A stretch of DNA of 64,000 bases from JAAYHV01 sp964400515 (GCA_964400515.1 CAYNTJ010000009.1:45398-109397); one strand, 5' to 3'. Numbered from the stretch's first letter, positions 52,301 through 60,162 are shown. Numbers and translations are program-made. The notes: generated from the sequence alone by a model not told the origin.

Positions 52301-53971
52301 CCACTGGATTTCGGCAGTCCCAAGATTCTGGAATGTTGCCTTTACAAGAACACTCGTATCGGTATGCGCGATCTCCGGCAGATAGAAACCAACGGAACCC
52401 ACAGGGTAGACCGTGACGGTCTGTGAGGCTTCGAAGGTACGGCCGGTTTCATCGGTGAGGGTTCCGGTCAGCATGTACACGCCCTTGTCCTTGAACCGGA
52501 TGTTTCCTCCCGCATCGGTCAGGGCACCCTCCAGCTCGTCGGATAGCACAGCGGCTTCACCATTCTTGGTCAGGCTCCACACTACAGACAGGCCGCCGTT
52601 TTCAGTCAGCGTGGTGGCTACCTCCACGGTTTTGTCCGTATGGGAAGCAGCGGGCAGCGTGAAAGCAATACCGACTATCGGGTAAACCTTGGTGCTCTCT
52701 GTATGCGTAAAAATGCGCCCGGTTTCATCGGTTATGGTGGCGGTCAGCTTATAGCCGCCCTTGGTCTTGAAAACAAAGATGCCGCCGTCATTCCCCAGCG
52801 TACCATCCAGTATGTCTGTAGTCTGGACGGCTTCTCTGTCCTTTTCTGCCGTCCACATGATGTCGTGGTCGTATAGCTTTTCCAGCAGGAAGGTAAGGGT
52901 GACCGACTTGTCAGTGTGAGTAGTTTCCGGCAGGTCAAAGGTCAGGTCAATCACGGGATAGACCGTCACAGTTTTGCTTAAGACCGTTTCTTTTCCTCTG
53001 GCGTTTTTCGCCGTTGCCGTGAGAGTGTATTTGCCTTCCTCCTTAAACTGGATTGTACCGCCCTCCAGTCCCAAGCTGCCGGTGACGGCGTCTGCCAACT
53101 CCACCGGCTGTTCAGAGCCGTCCACCGCTGTTTTCGTCATTGTCCAGGTGAAGCTCTGCATATATTTCCACACGGGCATCACCTTGATCTCAGTATCGGT
53201 GTGTGCAGTTTCGGGCAGGTCAAACCGCACCTGTGCATCCGGGACATAATAGGAGCCGCCGCCTGAACCACCGCCCGGCGTGGGTGTCGGTGTCGGGGTC
53301 GGAGACGGGGTTGGTGTCGGCTGTTCCTTATCCGGGTCGGTAGGCGTCGGTATCGGTGTCGGCGTAGTGGTATCGGTTGCCGGGGTTGTTGGGGATGGTG
53401 TCGGTGTTGCTGGTTTCGGGTCGGCCTTGTCAAACATGTCATCGGCTTCTCCTTTGGTCACCGGGTCGTTCGGATGGAGCTTGTTATCCTCCGTATCCCC
53501 GATGATACCATCCTCCTTTCCAACAATGACATAGCCCTTGTTATCGTCCGCGATATCCGACTGGTCATCGTAGCCGCTGTGTCCTTGGGTGTTTTTCGCT
53601 TCCTCGTCCTGGCCCTTGGCCCGCACCATCATTTTAATGATCTCGGCGCGGGTGATGGGCTCGTCGGGTTTGAAGCCGTCCGGGTAATCGGCAGGGTCAA
53701 TGATGCCGGTGTCAACGAGGGCCTCGATGTACTTCTCCGCCCAATGTCCGTCGATGTCGGGAAAGCTGGGCGTGTCTTTTTCCGATCCGGTGGTGTCCAG
53801 CTTCAGCTCCTTTGCCAGTTCCGCGGCAAATTCCCCGCGGGTGATGATATCGTTCTGCCCTATGAACAGTTCAGGATGCAGGCGATAGGCAATATAAAAG
53901 CCGCTGGTCACCAGCAGCACTGCCAGAAGAAATACCGCGAGGATACATTTCCTTTTGTCTTTCAGGTTCAT
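49364..53971 (-). CDS. Large S-layer-anchored multidomain surface protein
   Basis: 1,535 residues. An N-terminal membrane or signal segment (about 10-30) is followed by three SLH units to about residue 185 (FPDIDGHWAEKYIEALVDTG; ITRAEIIKMMVRA). Next come a Pro/Thr linker, about 11 Ig-like modules of some 90 residues (LPETAHTDT, GGTIxF, DETGRxF cores) and two DPDG-containing fibronectin/cadherin-like modules. The end is a unique beta-rich domain. It would sit on the cell wall and extend outward, perhaps as an adhesin for mating contact (inference). Modules 7-9 are nearly identical, so recombination could change length. Confidence 0.88.
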   Translation of the reverse strand: MNLKDKRKCILAVFLLAVLLVTSGFYIAYRLHPELFIGQNDIITRGEFAAELAKELKLDTTGSEKDTPSFPDIDGHWAEKYIEALVDTGIIDPADYPDGFKPDEPITRAEIIKMMVRAKGQDEEAKNTQGHSGYDDQSDIADDNKGYVIVGKEDGIIGDTEDNKLHPNDPVTKGEADDMFDKADPKPATPTPSPTTPATDTTTPTPIPTPTDPDKEQPTPTPSPTPTPTPTPGGGSGGGSYYVPDAQVRFDLPETAHTDTEIKVMPVWKYMQSFTWTMTKTAVDGSEQPVELADAVTGSLGLEGGTIQFKEEGKYTLTATAKNARGKETVLSKTVTVYPVIDLTFDLPETTHTDKSVTLTFLLEKLYDHDIMWTAEKDREAVQTTDILDGTLGNDGGIFVFKTKGGYKLTATITDETGRIFTHTESTKVYPIVGIAFTLPAASHTDKTVEVATTLTENGGLSVVWSLTKNGEAAVLSDELEGALTDAGGNIRFKDKGVYMLTGTLTDETGRTFEASQTVTVYPVGSVGFYLPEIAHTDTSVLVKATFQNLGTAEIQWSLAKDGEAVPVADCIEGTLTDTNSTIRLKEKGEYVLKAAFADPAGRTYSYTAPIKVYPVPSITYKLPQTAHTDTAVSVIPETLELGNLKVEWLLENGFGFQDLATYINGTLDNNGGTIRFKHAGTYELIARITDETGRVFLYEDGGKIEVLPVLNISFELPASTHTDRTVDLRTRGNNNVLPVEWTLTKDGKPAELTDALEGSLNAYGGKIQFKDVGEYTLTASMTDALGRVFSYSSSTTVYPIPSVLLNFPQTWYVGEAGTVSVSGTDLDNLTADWTVIQGDGGTQPYNIYASGTLTKTGGTITFPTKGQYTLILTMTDPTGRTFVRSQSFIVFPIPTMSISLPQTWHAGEAGTVSISGTDLENLTEGWTIKQGNGDTKPYSTYAAGTLTKEGGTITFPAKGQYELILTMTDTNGRSFTESRSLTVYPIPTMSISIPQPWYAGEAGTVSVSGTDLDNLTADWTIIQGNGEAKPYSAYATGTLTKDGGSITFPTKGQYELILTMTDPTGRTFTRSRSFTISPIPTMSISIPSLTYSGESLAVTASGTELSGVTADWYLSVDGGAFKPYTDYATGTLGMSGGTLRFNTDKTISVKLQAVVTDTNGRKFTFTSNAGTIKPIASFAFTVPSSAHIGSGFRVSLPSTSGLEGRTLNWSLIRDGSTASYTGSLSNSGGTIAISATGSYVLTAGTTDSAGRTFSYSQGITITNSAPNKPSGSASVTRTAKDGNLLVNLYAYASDPDGDSVTLEYSGNTSDSYYAVGNHTVYVRAKDAWGLYSDWTAISFTVTNSAPTTPVITRTPDGNSIAPGVAITITASSTDPDGDAITYVWEGRPAQTSTAYPLGKNVVRVKAVDSTGAESPWAAIVFFVADPNHGGGMTLTGPESVILEQGIAGATITSYTFTVPPVDGHSGQDYGRVRGYNVLTGQWDQLDYQTTTNGITFSRTLAAGIYSQLEFYYYTNHTCMYNKSNITYSVTFNFQ

Positions 53972-54012
53972 AAATTTTTCATACCTCTCTTCCTTTTAAA
54001 TTTGACTGTGAA

Positions 54013-54044
54013 AAAGCCGGAATCATATTCTCGATTCCGGCTTT
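54013..54044 (-). terminator. Terminator hairpin before the SLH gene
   Basis: AAAGCCGGAATC pairs exactly with GATTCCGGCTTT around eight bases, with T-runs. It lies between the gene at 54060 and the SLH protein start. Confidence 0.85.
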
Positions 54045-54059
54045 AAGTCCTTAATATTT

Positions 54060-54644
54060 TCATAGCTTCAGATCCATGCCTCCCGGCTCCTGCCCATCGC
54101 GGTGTGCATCCAGTATCTCCTGCGTGGGGTAGATGACCTTTCCCTCTACCATTTCAAAAACGCAGAAGTCATCGCGGTCACAGATCATGATCCTGTGCTG
54201 GTAGTCCTTCTGCATCTCGATGTAATCCTGTACCTCCTTGGAGCTGCACAGCCATACGCCGGAGGTGTAGCGGCCGTCCGGCAGGTAGCAGTATCCGCTG
54301 AACTGCGGCTCGTTGCCCTTTAAATCCAGCGCGCCGATGGGCCGGATTTGAGAGAGTTGGAGGCGGGCATATTCGGGAAGGAGTTCGGGCTTTAGGATGC
54401 CGAGGACGTCGCTCCGGTTCCAGCGGATTTTTTCTCCTCCCGCCAGGGAGACCGTAAAGACGGAACGGCCGATGGGATTCGGATTACTGCCGTTTCCACC
54501 CGTGCAAAAGTACACCTGGTGCTTTGCCTGCCTGAAGCCTTCCGGCAATGCAGAAGGATGAAGGACAATAACCTTCCCGTCGACGGATATGTCATATCCG
54601 GTCTGCAGACAGTCCTCCTGAGTAAACAATTCTTTTTCACTCAT
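54060..54644 (-). CDS. Uncharacterised ICE protein
   Basis: Start at 54644 (MSEKELFTQEDCLQT) behind GAGGAAGGGG, overlapping the AbrB stop; 194 residues. Features include DGKVIVLHPSALPEGFRQA, QVYFCTGGNGSNPNPIGRSV and RWNRSDVLGIL. It is a type of protein I associate with clostridial ICE accessory regions; no reaction can be assigned. The end HRDGQEPGGMDLKL is a clear shared-tail form. Confidence 0.75.
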   Translation of the reverse strand: MSEKELFTQEDCLQTGYDISVDGKVIVLHPSALPEGFRQAKHQVYFCTGGNGSNPNPIGRSVFTVSLAGGEKIRWNRSDVLGILKPELLPEYARLQLSQIRPIGALDLKGNEPQFSGYCYLPDGRYTSGVWLCSSKEVQDYIEMQKDYQHRIMICDRDDFCVFEMVEGKVIYPTQEILDAHRDGQEPGGMDLKL

Positions 54645-54930
54645 GGCGCTGCCCCTTCCTCTGCTCAACGAGTTCCAGGAGCTTTGCGGCAATGGAAATC
54701 TGCTTTTCTTCCGGCATCTCCCGGATAGCGGCATGGACATAAGCTTCCACGGCCTCCGGCGACAGGTCGCCCACCTCAATGAGATCGACCTTCTTCACGC
54801 TGACGGTTCCCTGACAGATGCCGACCTTGACGATATCGCCATAGTCCATGCCGGTTGCGGTGCGTAGTTCCTTGGGGATGAGGACGCGGCCTTTGCCGTC
54901 CATAATCTTGTATATAGGCTTTGCTTTCAT
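54637..54930 (-). CDS. AbrB/MazE-fold transcription regulator
   Basis: 97 residues. The N-terminal swapped-hairpin domain reads KIMDGKGRVLIPKELRTATGMDYGDIVKV, the usual AbrB DNA-binding pattern. The C-terminus is helical. It overlaps both neighbours by a few bases and probably regulates part of the element. The next gene upstream looks like a diverged relative, so the two may act as a pair. Confidence 0.88.
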   Translation of the reverse strand: MKAKPIYKIMDGKGRVLIPKELRTATGMDYGDIVKVGICQGTVSVKKVDLIEVGDLSPEAVEAYVHAAIREMPEEKQISIAAKLLELVEQRKGQRHE

Positions 54931-55376
54931 ATGAAATAGCCCTCCTTTTTCATGACCTCCCGAACGGTTTCGGTGTGGATGCCGAAGGATTGAAACAGGG
55001 TTCTGAGGCCGTCCGGCAGACGGTTCAGGATATCCGACTCCTTGATGATGATGGCGCCGGGAACGCAGGTGACGTCCAGATCGCTGTCAATGGGAATGCC
55101 TGCGGCGTTCAAAAGCTCATGAGGAAGCGCGAAGTCATCCTCCGCTTCACCGTCCTCCGGTTCCTCATCCTCGTCACAGTCCGGTGCGAATTCAAAGGTT
55201 ACCGGGGTATCTGGCGAGACTACCATCACTGGGCAGGGAAGCAGTCCTTCCTCCGAAATCGCCAGGGTCACGGTCATCTCCGAGTCTGGCTGGATAGCCG
55301 CCGCGTTGATGAATTCCATGGGCAGCGGCAGGCGGCCTTCCTTGTCTACGCAAATACGTTTTTCAATCAGTTTCAT
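54927..55376 (-). CDS. Double AbrB-like beta-hairpin protein
   Basis: 149 residues with two degenerate AbrB-like units: KRICVDKEGRLPLPMEFINAA and DFALPHELLNAAGIPIDSD. Between them lies a strongly acidic linker (DEDEEPEDGEAEDD). The C-terminus is helical. Coupled by ATGA overlap to the AbrB gene, it may heterodimerise with it or act as an acidic DNA mimic (inference). Confidence 0.65.
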   Translation of the reverse strand: MKLIEKRICVDKEGRLPLPMEFINAAAIQPDSEMTVTLAISEEGLLPCPVMVVSPDTPVTFEFAPDCDEDEEPEDGEAEDDFALPHELLNAAGIPIDSDLDVTCVPGAIIIKESDILNRLPDGLRTLFQSFGIHTETVREVMKKEGYFI

Positions 55377-55409
55377 AATGGTTTTCCTCCTAATTTGATT
55401 TTTGAATAG

Positions 55410-56342
55410 TTATTCCATGCCATAAAATCCGGCAAGGTCGAAGAGCCCCAGCTGGGTCGGCATATCCCGCAGCCGTTCGCCGGTGTCGTAGTTGGAGATC
55501 AGGACTTCGGCATACTCGCTGCCGTTGTCATAACGTTGGGCCAGATTGTTCAGGCGGCTGACCGATTCAATCTGGAAGTCCTGATATAGCTCCCGTATGA
55601 ATTCACAGTCATTGTAGCTTACCAGGCACTTGCCCTGACAACCTGCCAGCGTATCCCGTAGGCGGTAGTGATCCTCCTTGAGAAATTCCACCGCATAGTG
55701 ACCTTCTGTCAAATAGTACGGCGGGTCGCAGTAGATAAAGGCGTTCTCCCGGTCGTATTGCTTGATTACATCCTCGAAGTCCTTATTCTCGATGACGGTA
55801 TCCTTTAATCTTCGGCTGCCCTGCCAGAGCAGATGGAAGGTCTTACGGATATCGAAGGGCTGGCAGCCGTAGCTGGTACAGCCGCTTCCGTAACTGTAGC
55901 GGATGAGCTTAAAGAAGGCAGCGGCGCGTTTGATGTCATTCATCTGTGCCTTTTCAATGAGGATGGTCTTGATTTCCTCGAACTGGATCGGAGCCAGCTG
56001 CCGCTGGGCCAGCTCCAGTTCCTTCTGCATAAATTCGCTGGTAAATTCCTCCTTCTCTAGATATCGTTTAAGGACCATAAACTCGTCGCGGCCGTTTAAT
56101 GGAAGGAATCCCAGTTCCGTCAGGAACGCCATCGGCTGGTCACGGACACAGCGGAACAGATTCGTTAGGTCGGAATTATAATCGTTGTACACCTCCATGA
56201 CCGTGTCCAGGGGACGGCCAAACAGCACCCAGCCTCCGCCGCCAAAGACTTCGACATACCGCCCGTATTCCTTGGGCATCCTTTGGTAAATGAGATCCCG
56301 CAATGCTTTCTTGCCGCCCACCCAGCTGATGATGCTGTTCAT
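55410..56342 (-). CDS. dam: DNA adenine-N6 methyltransferase (Dam/D12 class)
   Basis: 310 residues. Motif I is VGGKKALRDLIYQRMP with VEVFGGGGWVLFG, and the catalytic motif IV is FIYCDPPYYLTEG. The order (SAM motif first) fits the D12/alpha class. It would methylate adenines in a short target, perhaps protecting the transferred DNA. No matching nuclease lies beside it, so it is a solitary methylase. Its end (GLFDLAGFYGME) differs from the shared tail. Confidence 0.92.
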   Translation of the reverse strand: MNSIISWVGGKKALRDLIYQRMPKEYGRYVEVFGGGGWVLFGRPLDTVMEVYNDYNSDLTNLFRCVRDQPMAFLTELGFLPLNGRDEFMVLKRYLEKEEFTSEFMQKELELAQRQLAPIQFEEIKTILIEKAQMNDIKRAAAFFKLIRYSYGSGCTSYGCQPFDIRKTFHLLWQGSRRLKDTVIENKDFEDVIKQYDRENAFIYCDPPYYLTEGHYAVEFLKEDHYRLRDTLAGCQGKCLVSYNDCEFIRELYQDFQIESVSRLNNLAQRYDNGSEYAEVLISNYDTGERLRDMPTQLGLFDLAGFYGME

Positions 56343-56346
56343 CGCA

Positions 56347-56547
56347 TCACCTGCCTTTCTTTTTGCCGTGCATCCGATCCAGGTCGGTCTTTAAACAGGA
56401 ACCGTCGGGACTCCAGCAGATAAAGCCGACGCCGGGATAAGGACAGCCCTCGCAGCGGGAAGGCTCCTTCGGGGAAGGTATCGTAAACTTCGGAGGTCCG
56501 GTGATCTCCGCGACTGTTTTTTCTTCTGTTTTTAAATCATGATTCAT
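56347..56547 (-). CDS. Small cysteine-rich protein
   Basis: 66 residues. The cysteines in CEGCPYPGVGFICWSPDGSC suggest a bound metal or an iron-sulphur cluster. The C-terminus is very basic (HGKKKGR). It lies four bases before the adenine methylase gene and may be co-translated. I do not recognise a family. Confidence 0.65.
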   Translation of the reverse strand: MNHDLKTEEKTVAEITGPPKFTIPSPKEPSRCEGCPYPGVGFICWSPDGSCLKTDLDRMHGKKKGR

Positions 56548-56574
56548 AGCTTCAGCTCCTTCCTCGGAAACAAA

Positions 56575-56609
56575 AAAGGCGCTGCCTTTTTTGTAAAGAC
56601 AGCGCCTTT
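56575..56609 (-). terminator. Terminator hairpin before the Cys-rich gene
   Basis: AAAGGCGCTG pairs exactly with CAGCGCCTTT. A run of T follows leftward, and the next ribosome site lies about 15 bases on. Confidence 0.85.
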
Positions 56610-56633
56610 ATGTTCCGATATGTAGTTGTCCGG

Positions 56634-57839
56634 TCAACCCATCTGTTGGCCGGTTTGCTTGATGGAAAAGTCCAGGGTCATTTCCTGGTCGTTGCGGCGG
56701 ATGATGCCATAGGGAGTAGTGATGGCTTTTGCTTCCTGCATCCATTTGGGATCGCAGCGTGAAAAGTGGAGCAGCTTTAAGTCGGGATCGCTTTCCGGAA
56801 TGTGATAGCGTCTGAGGAATTCCTGCCTTGCATATTCCTCCGGTGAGGACAGGTCAGGATTAAAATCATAGCAGTCCAGGTTTCTGGTCAAGTCCAACGT
56901 CTGGTCGATGTCCGAGCAATCGCTGATTTCCAGGGCGGCTTTGAATTTCGGAAGCTCTCCGGTGTTCTCCAGTTCTCGGATACGTTCGGCAAGGAGATTC
57001 ATTTTATCAATCTCCTCACTGAAAGAGAACGCCTGCTCCAGCATCGGAATGGGACTGGAGCAATGGGTAAACACACATTCCTCCAGTGATACCGCACCCA
57101 GCTGCTCCAGTGCCGCGAGGATTTTCTTCTCTCCAGCCGGCAGGAGAAGCGGCACAGTCTTATCCGGTTCCTTATCTTCCATATTAAAATCCGCCTCGGC
57201 TAGTTGGAGTTTGAAAATATATGGTGCTTCCTCCGGCAGATCGGGAAGGTGAACGCCATCATAGACTTGGTTCATAACACCGGAGCCATGCACTACATAA
57301 TAGCCATTCTTGAATATACCGCCTTCCGCTTTCCGCTGTTCATAGCCTATTTTCTCATAGTCCAACAGCTCCAGCAGTTCCTTCTGATACTCCGGCGGTA
57401 TATGATTGACCGCATCGATAAAATCGTTGTCCACATAGAATTTTCCGAGCTCCCGATCATTGTTCACGGGAACCACATGGACATCTTCCAGACTATAAGT
57501 TAGATTAATGAGTGCTTTCATGTCCGGCCGTTCATCGCCCATCGCCATACACCCGTTGAAAGCCAGCAGGTCATGCGTGGGCAGATCACTGATGCGGTGT
57601 GCCAAAAAATTTAGTTTGTCGAGGGAAGGCTTCTCCTGAATGAAGTTCAGTTCCTCGCCCTGCATATTAAAGCACTCGACAATTTGATATGGCAGACCGT
57701 CCCTGATCCGGGCGCGATCCATTGCGTCCTGTATCTCGTCCCGGCTGGCGGGAAGGTTTAGGTAAGCACCGACATATCCCGGCGCGTCATATAAGTCCGA
57801 CCGCATGAGTGTAACGATCATCACTTTTTCTTTCTGCAT
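56634..57839 (-). CDS. ArdA-like antirestriction protein
   Basis: 401 residues behind AAGGAG. The N-terminal part (LPASRDEIQDAMDRARI; SLDKLNFLAHRISDLPTHD) resembles the ArdA fold, a DNA mimic that blocks type I restriction. Related patterns reappear in the second half (EEIDKMNLLAERIRELENTG), so the domain is probably duplicated. The protein is acidic, as expected of a DNA mimic. It would protect incoming DNA in the recipient. Its end (KQTGQQMG) is a weak shared-tail form. Confidence 0.65.
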   Translation of the reverse strand: MQKEKVMIVTLMRSDLYDAPGYVGAYLNLPASRDEIQDAMDRARIRDGLPYQIVECFNMQGEELNFIQEKPSLDKLNFLAHRISDLPTHDLLAFNGCMAMGDERPDMKALINLTYSLEDVHVVPVNNDRELGKFYVDNDFIDAVNHIPPEYQKELLELLDYEKIGYEQRKAEGGIFKNGYYVVHGSGVMNQVYDGVHLPDLPEEAPYIFKLQLAEADFNMEDKEPDKTVPLLLPAGEKKILAALEQLGAVSLEECVFTHCSSPIPMLEQAFSFSEEIDKMNLLAERIRELENTGELPKFKAALEISDCSDIDQTLDLTRNLDCYDFNPDLSSPEEYARQEFLRRYHIPESDPDLKLLHFSRCDPKWMQEAKAITTPYGIIRRNDQEMTLDFSIKQTGQQMG

Positions 57840-57865
57840 TTGATCAACTCCTTCTGAAATAAAAA

Positions 57866-57902
57866 AGCGCCCTTCAGTTTCAGGTAGAAACCAAAGAGCG
57901 CT
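57866..57902 (-). terminator. Terminator hairpin before the ArdA-like gene
   Basis: Read leftward, AGCGC ... CTT ... GTTTC pairs with GAAAC ... AAG ... GCGCT, followed by TTTTT. It overlaps the stop codon of the gene at 57901. Confidence 0.75.
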
Positions 57903-58227
57903 ACATGTTCATCTGCAATCCCTGGTCGGGATAGAGGATGGCGAAGCGTGCAGTCTGCAGCTTTTCCGCCTCACCGTTTTTGATAATTTCGTGGTGTGAG
58001 CCGATCCACTGTAAGTCCTCCAGAGCAGCTGGCTCGGGCGGGCCTTGTCCATACCGGAAGGATTGGACAACCACAGAGATATATTCCGAGCAGCTGCAGT
58101 CCTCTACCAGCTCCTGATATGTCTGCGATCTTTGTATATCCTCCACTTCAGGGATGCCGCCCATGATGCCGACGTCGCGGATGCCTGTGTTGGTTTCTAA
58201 ACCGATGAGTGAAAATATCTTGCTCAT
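57901..58227 (-). CDS. Small uncharacterised ICE protein
   Basis: Start at 58227 overlapping the previous stop (ATGTGATGA), behind GGGAGGG; 108 residues. It has an N-terminal region with GIRDVGIMGGIPEVEDI and ends in YPDQGLQMNM, one of the clearest shared tails. No family recognised. Confidence 0.7.
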   Translation of the reverse strand: MSKIFSLIGLETNTGIRDVGIMGGIPEVEDIQRSQTYQELVEDCSCSEYISVVVQSFRYGQGPPEPAALEDLQWIGSHHEIIKNGEAEKLQTARFAILYPDQGLQMNM

Positions 58228-58736
58228 CACATCCCTCCCATCACGGGACCGCCGTGTTCAAGGTCGGGAGCTTTGTTTTTCATTTCATCCTCCAACTTAA
58301 GGGAATAGTTTTCATGATTCCAAAAACTGACGTAAATCTCGCCGTCAGGAATTTTGATGGGACGCTGCTCAAAACCTTCGCCGTATCCGTCAGAATTTTG
58401 TCCAGAGACATAATCCAAAAGTGCAGCGATTTCTTCACCGGAGAGGGGCACCTTCAGTCCGGCATTCATAACTCCCCACAGCTCACCGTCGACAACCTCC
58501 ACTGATGGATAAAGGCTATACACTTTTTTGTTGAGAGCTTCGTCGTGGATGTATTCGGCAAGACCTCGGGCGTTTTCGAAGAAACGATTCTCCTTGGCGA
58601 TGGCAGCGAGAATTTGATCCTCATATGCCACAGCTTCCCTGGGTGTGATATCCTCTCGCTCATCCTCCGAGCAGTCATACCGAGGATAGCTGACGACCTT
58701 CAGAGGGAAAAAGATACGCATTGTTTCGTTTGTCAT
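58227..58736 (-). CDS. Uncharacterised ICE protein
   Basis: Start at 58736 (MTNETMRIFFPLKVV) after GGAGG; 169 residues. A mixed alpha/beta protein with MRIFFPLKVVSYPRYDCSED and GLKVPLSGEEIAALLDY. It ends LEHGGPVMGGM. It is the first gene after the double hairpin and thus may open this transcription unit. Function unknown. Confidence 0.7.
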   Translation of the reverse strand: MTNETMRIFFPLKVVSYPRYDCSEDEREDITPREAVAYEDQILAAIAKENRFFENARGLAEYIHDEALNKKVYSLYPSVEVVDGELWGVMNAGLKVPLSGEEIAALLDYVSGQNSDGYGEGFEQRPIKIPDGEIYVSFWNHENYSLKLEDEMKNKAPDLEHGGPVMGGM

Positions 58737-58776
58737 TTTGATTTCCTCCATTCTTAGTTGGCGTGATTATTTTAAA

Positions 58777-58832
58777 GCCCTAAAAAAGGGCATAAAAAAA
58801 GCGGGGGTATCTTCGTTAGAAAATACTCCCGC
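58777..58832 (-). terminator. Double terminator hairpin at the right edge of the operon
   Basis: Two stems lie in series: GCGGG-GTAT/ATAC-CCCGC (58801-58832) followed leftward by seven T, and GCCC/GGGC (58777-58791) followed by TTTAAAATAA. They separate the McrBC genes from the ICE row. Confidence 0.8.
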
Positions 58833-58887
58833 TGATTTTAATTTTGATAAAAATGAGTTATTACATATGATGAAATATAATTATGGA

Positions 58888-60162
58888 TTAAGAACATATT
58901 ATCTCAGTGAAATAATCAGATAGTCGATTGTTTTCGCCACGCTCAATAAAACCCGCCACTTTTATAAGGTCTATAGGTTTTATAAATACCCTAGCCATCG
59001 TCACCTTCGAGAGCGGATTTTTTATATTAATCTGTTGTAGGACTGGAACCCCATTCATTGCCGGATAAAGTATCGTTGCGGAGCTGTTTCCGATCCCGCT
59101 GACTGCATATACAGCTAATTGATATAGCATGTCGCGCGGAAGATTTCTGTCCCATAGATCACGGTATTTCGCATCGAGAAGCTGAACCACTGAACCATTT
59201 TTAAGCAGTGCAAAATCCGGGCGAGGCGTCGGTGAACGCTTTCCTTTGGGATTGCGTTTTGGTTCATAAGCGAAAAGCATTCCAAGACGATACTGATCTA
59301 TCACAGAATACTCATCCTGTAAGCTTTTTAACAGCTTGGATACAAGAGTCTCAAAAAACAGGTTCATATCAAAAAAGTAGCCTGGCAATGAAATGTGTTC
59401 CTCTCCATTCTCAATCTGAACCGATTGAGACTCAAACAGAATATTAATTAATTCTATGGCAGGCTTATACACATCATTTAGGCGTGATATTGATCTTTGT
59501 GCCGCATTTAATATCGGCCTGCTGAGCCTTGTTTCTTTAGTCAGCATTGATAATTGGTCGCCTATTCTCATCACATCATGACTAAGATTGATATCTGATG
59601 CGAGCTTGCCTGCGAGCCTTAAGCCTGCCAAAAGTACCTGATTCAAGAGGGTATTTTCTGTCCTTTCATAATATTTACAAGGCAGACACGCCGCAATTGC
59701 TCCACCGCGGCTGGCAAGGCGGCTCATATCGATTCGTCCTTTTACACAGGATAAATCATTCTCAAATAATGTATACCCTTTAATAAACCCTCGGTTAAGC
59801 AGGCTCTCAGCATAGGAATACAACGTATATATCAGCAAATCAACGAAATTCAGATTGTCGATATCAAAGTTTGCATAGTGGAATAATTTGAGGTTTCGAA
59901 GTCCATAGGTATACTGCAGCAAAGTAATTAATGGCATCCCATGCAGCTTTGGGGTGATATGAATATGAATATCGCCTAACGATAAACGGCCCACAAATGA
60001 ATTGCTTCTTATCAGTATACCATTTCTCATTTCCATGATTTCAAGGATGCCGCTCTCCGTAAGTTTTTGCGCAACTTTGCGTTCAGTCCCATCTTTTAAG
60101 TATACACCGTCAAGTAATTGTTCCGACCATTCTGTTAGTTTTAAATGGACTGTCGCGCTCAT
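58888..60162 (-). CDS. mcrC: McrC-like nuclease subunit of type IV restriction system
   Basis: 424 residues, starting in an ATGA overlap with mcrB. The C-terminal third has a PD-(D/E)xK nuclease core (TPRPDFALLKNGSVVQLLDAKYRDLW, with Asp and DAK). The N-terminal part is the McrB-contacting domain. McrBC systems cut DNA that carries modified cytosine. The gene pair lies just right of the ICE row. Confidence 0.9.
   Translation of the reverse strand: MSATVHLKLTEWSEQLLDGVYLKDGTERKVAQKLTESGILEIMEMRNGILIRSNSFVGRLSLGDIHIHITPKLHGMPLITLLQYTYGLRNLKLFHYANFDIDNLNFVDLLIYTLYSYAESLLNRGFIKGYTLFENDLSCVKGRIDMSRLASRGGAIAACLPCKYYERTENTLLNQVLLAGLRLAGKLASDINLSHDVMRIGDQLSMLTKETRLSRPILNAAQRSISRLNDVYKPAIELINILFESQSVQIENGEEHISLPGYFFDMNLFFETLVSKLLKSLQDEYSVIDQYRLGMLFAYEPKRNPKGKRSPTPRPDFALLKNGSVVQLLDAKYRDLWDRNLPRDMLYQLAVYAVSGIGNSSATILYPAMNGVPVLQQINIKNPLSKVTMARVFIKPIDLIKVAGFIERGENNRLSDYFTEIICS

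Larger units (their letters stand above)
1..58840 (-). mobile_element. Integrative and conjugative element, internal portion
   Basis: Nearly all genes here run leftward with small gaps or ATGA overlaps. Together they form a conjugation set: relaxase, RHH accessory protein, TOPRIM primase, VirD4 start, VirB4, VirB6/TrbL, VirB2-like, PrgI, NlpC/P60 hydrolase, ParM/ParR and ArdA-like protein. A Tad pilus locus is interleaved. The gene content matches large clostridial conjugative elements. No integrase or excisionase for the whole element and no attachment sites are visible, so both limits are open. The right limit is an inference from the double hairpin after the McrBC genes. Confidence 0.75.
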
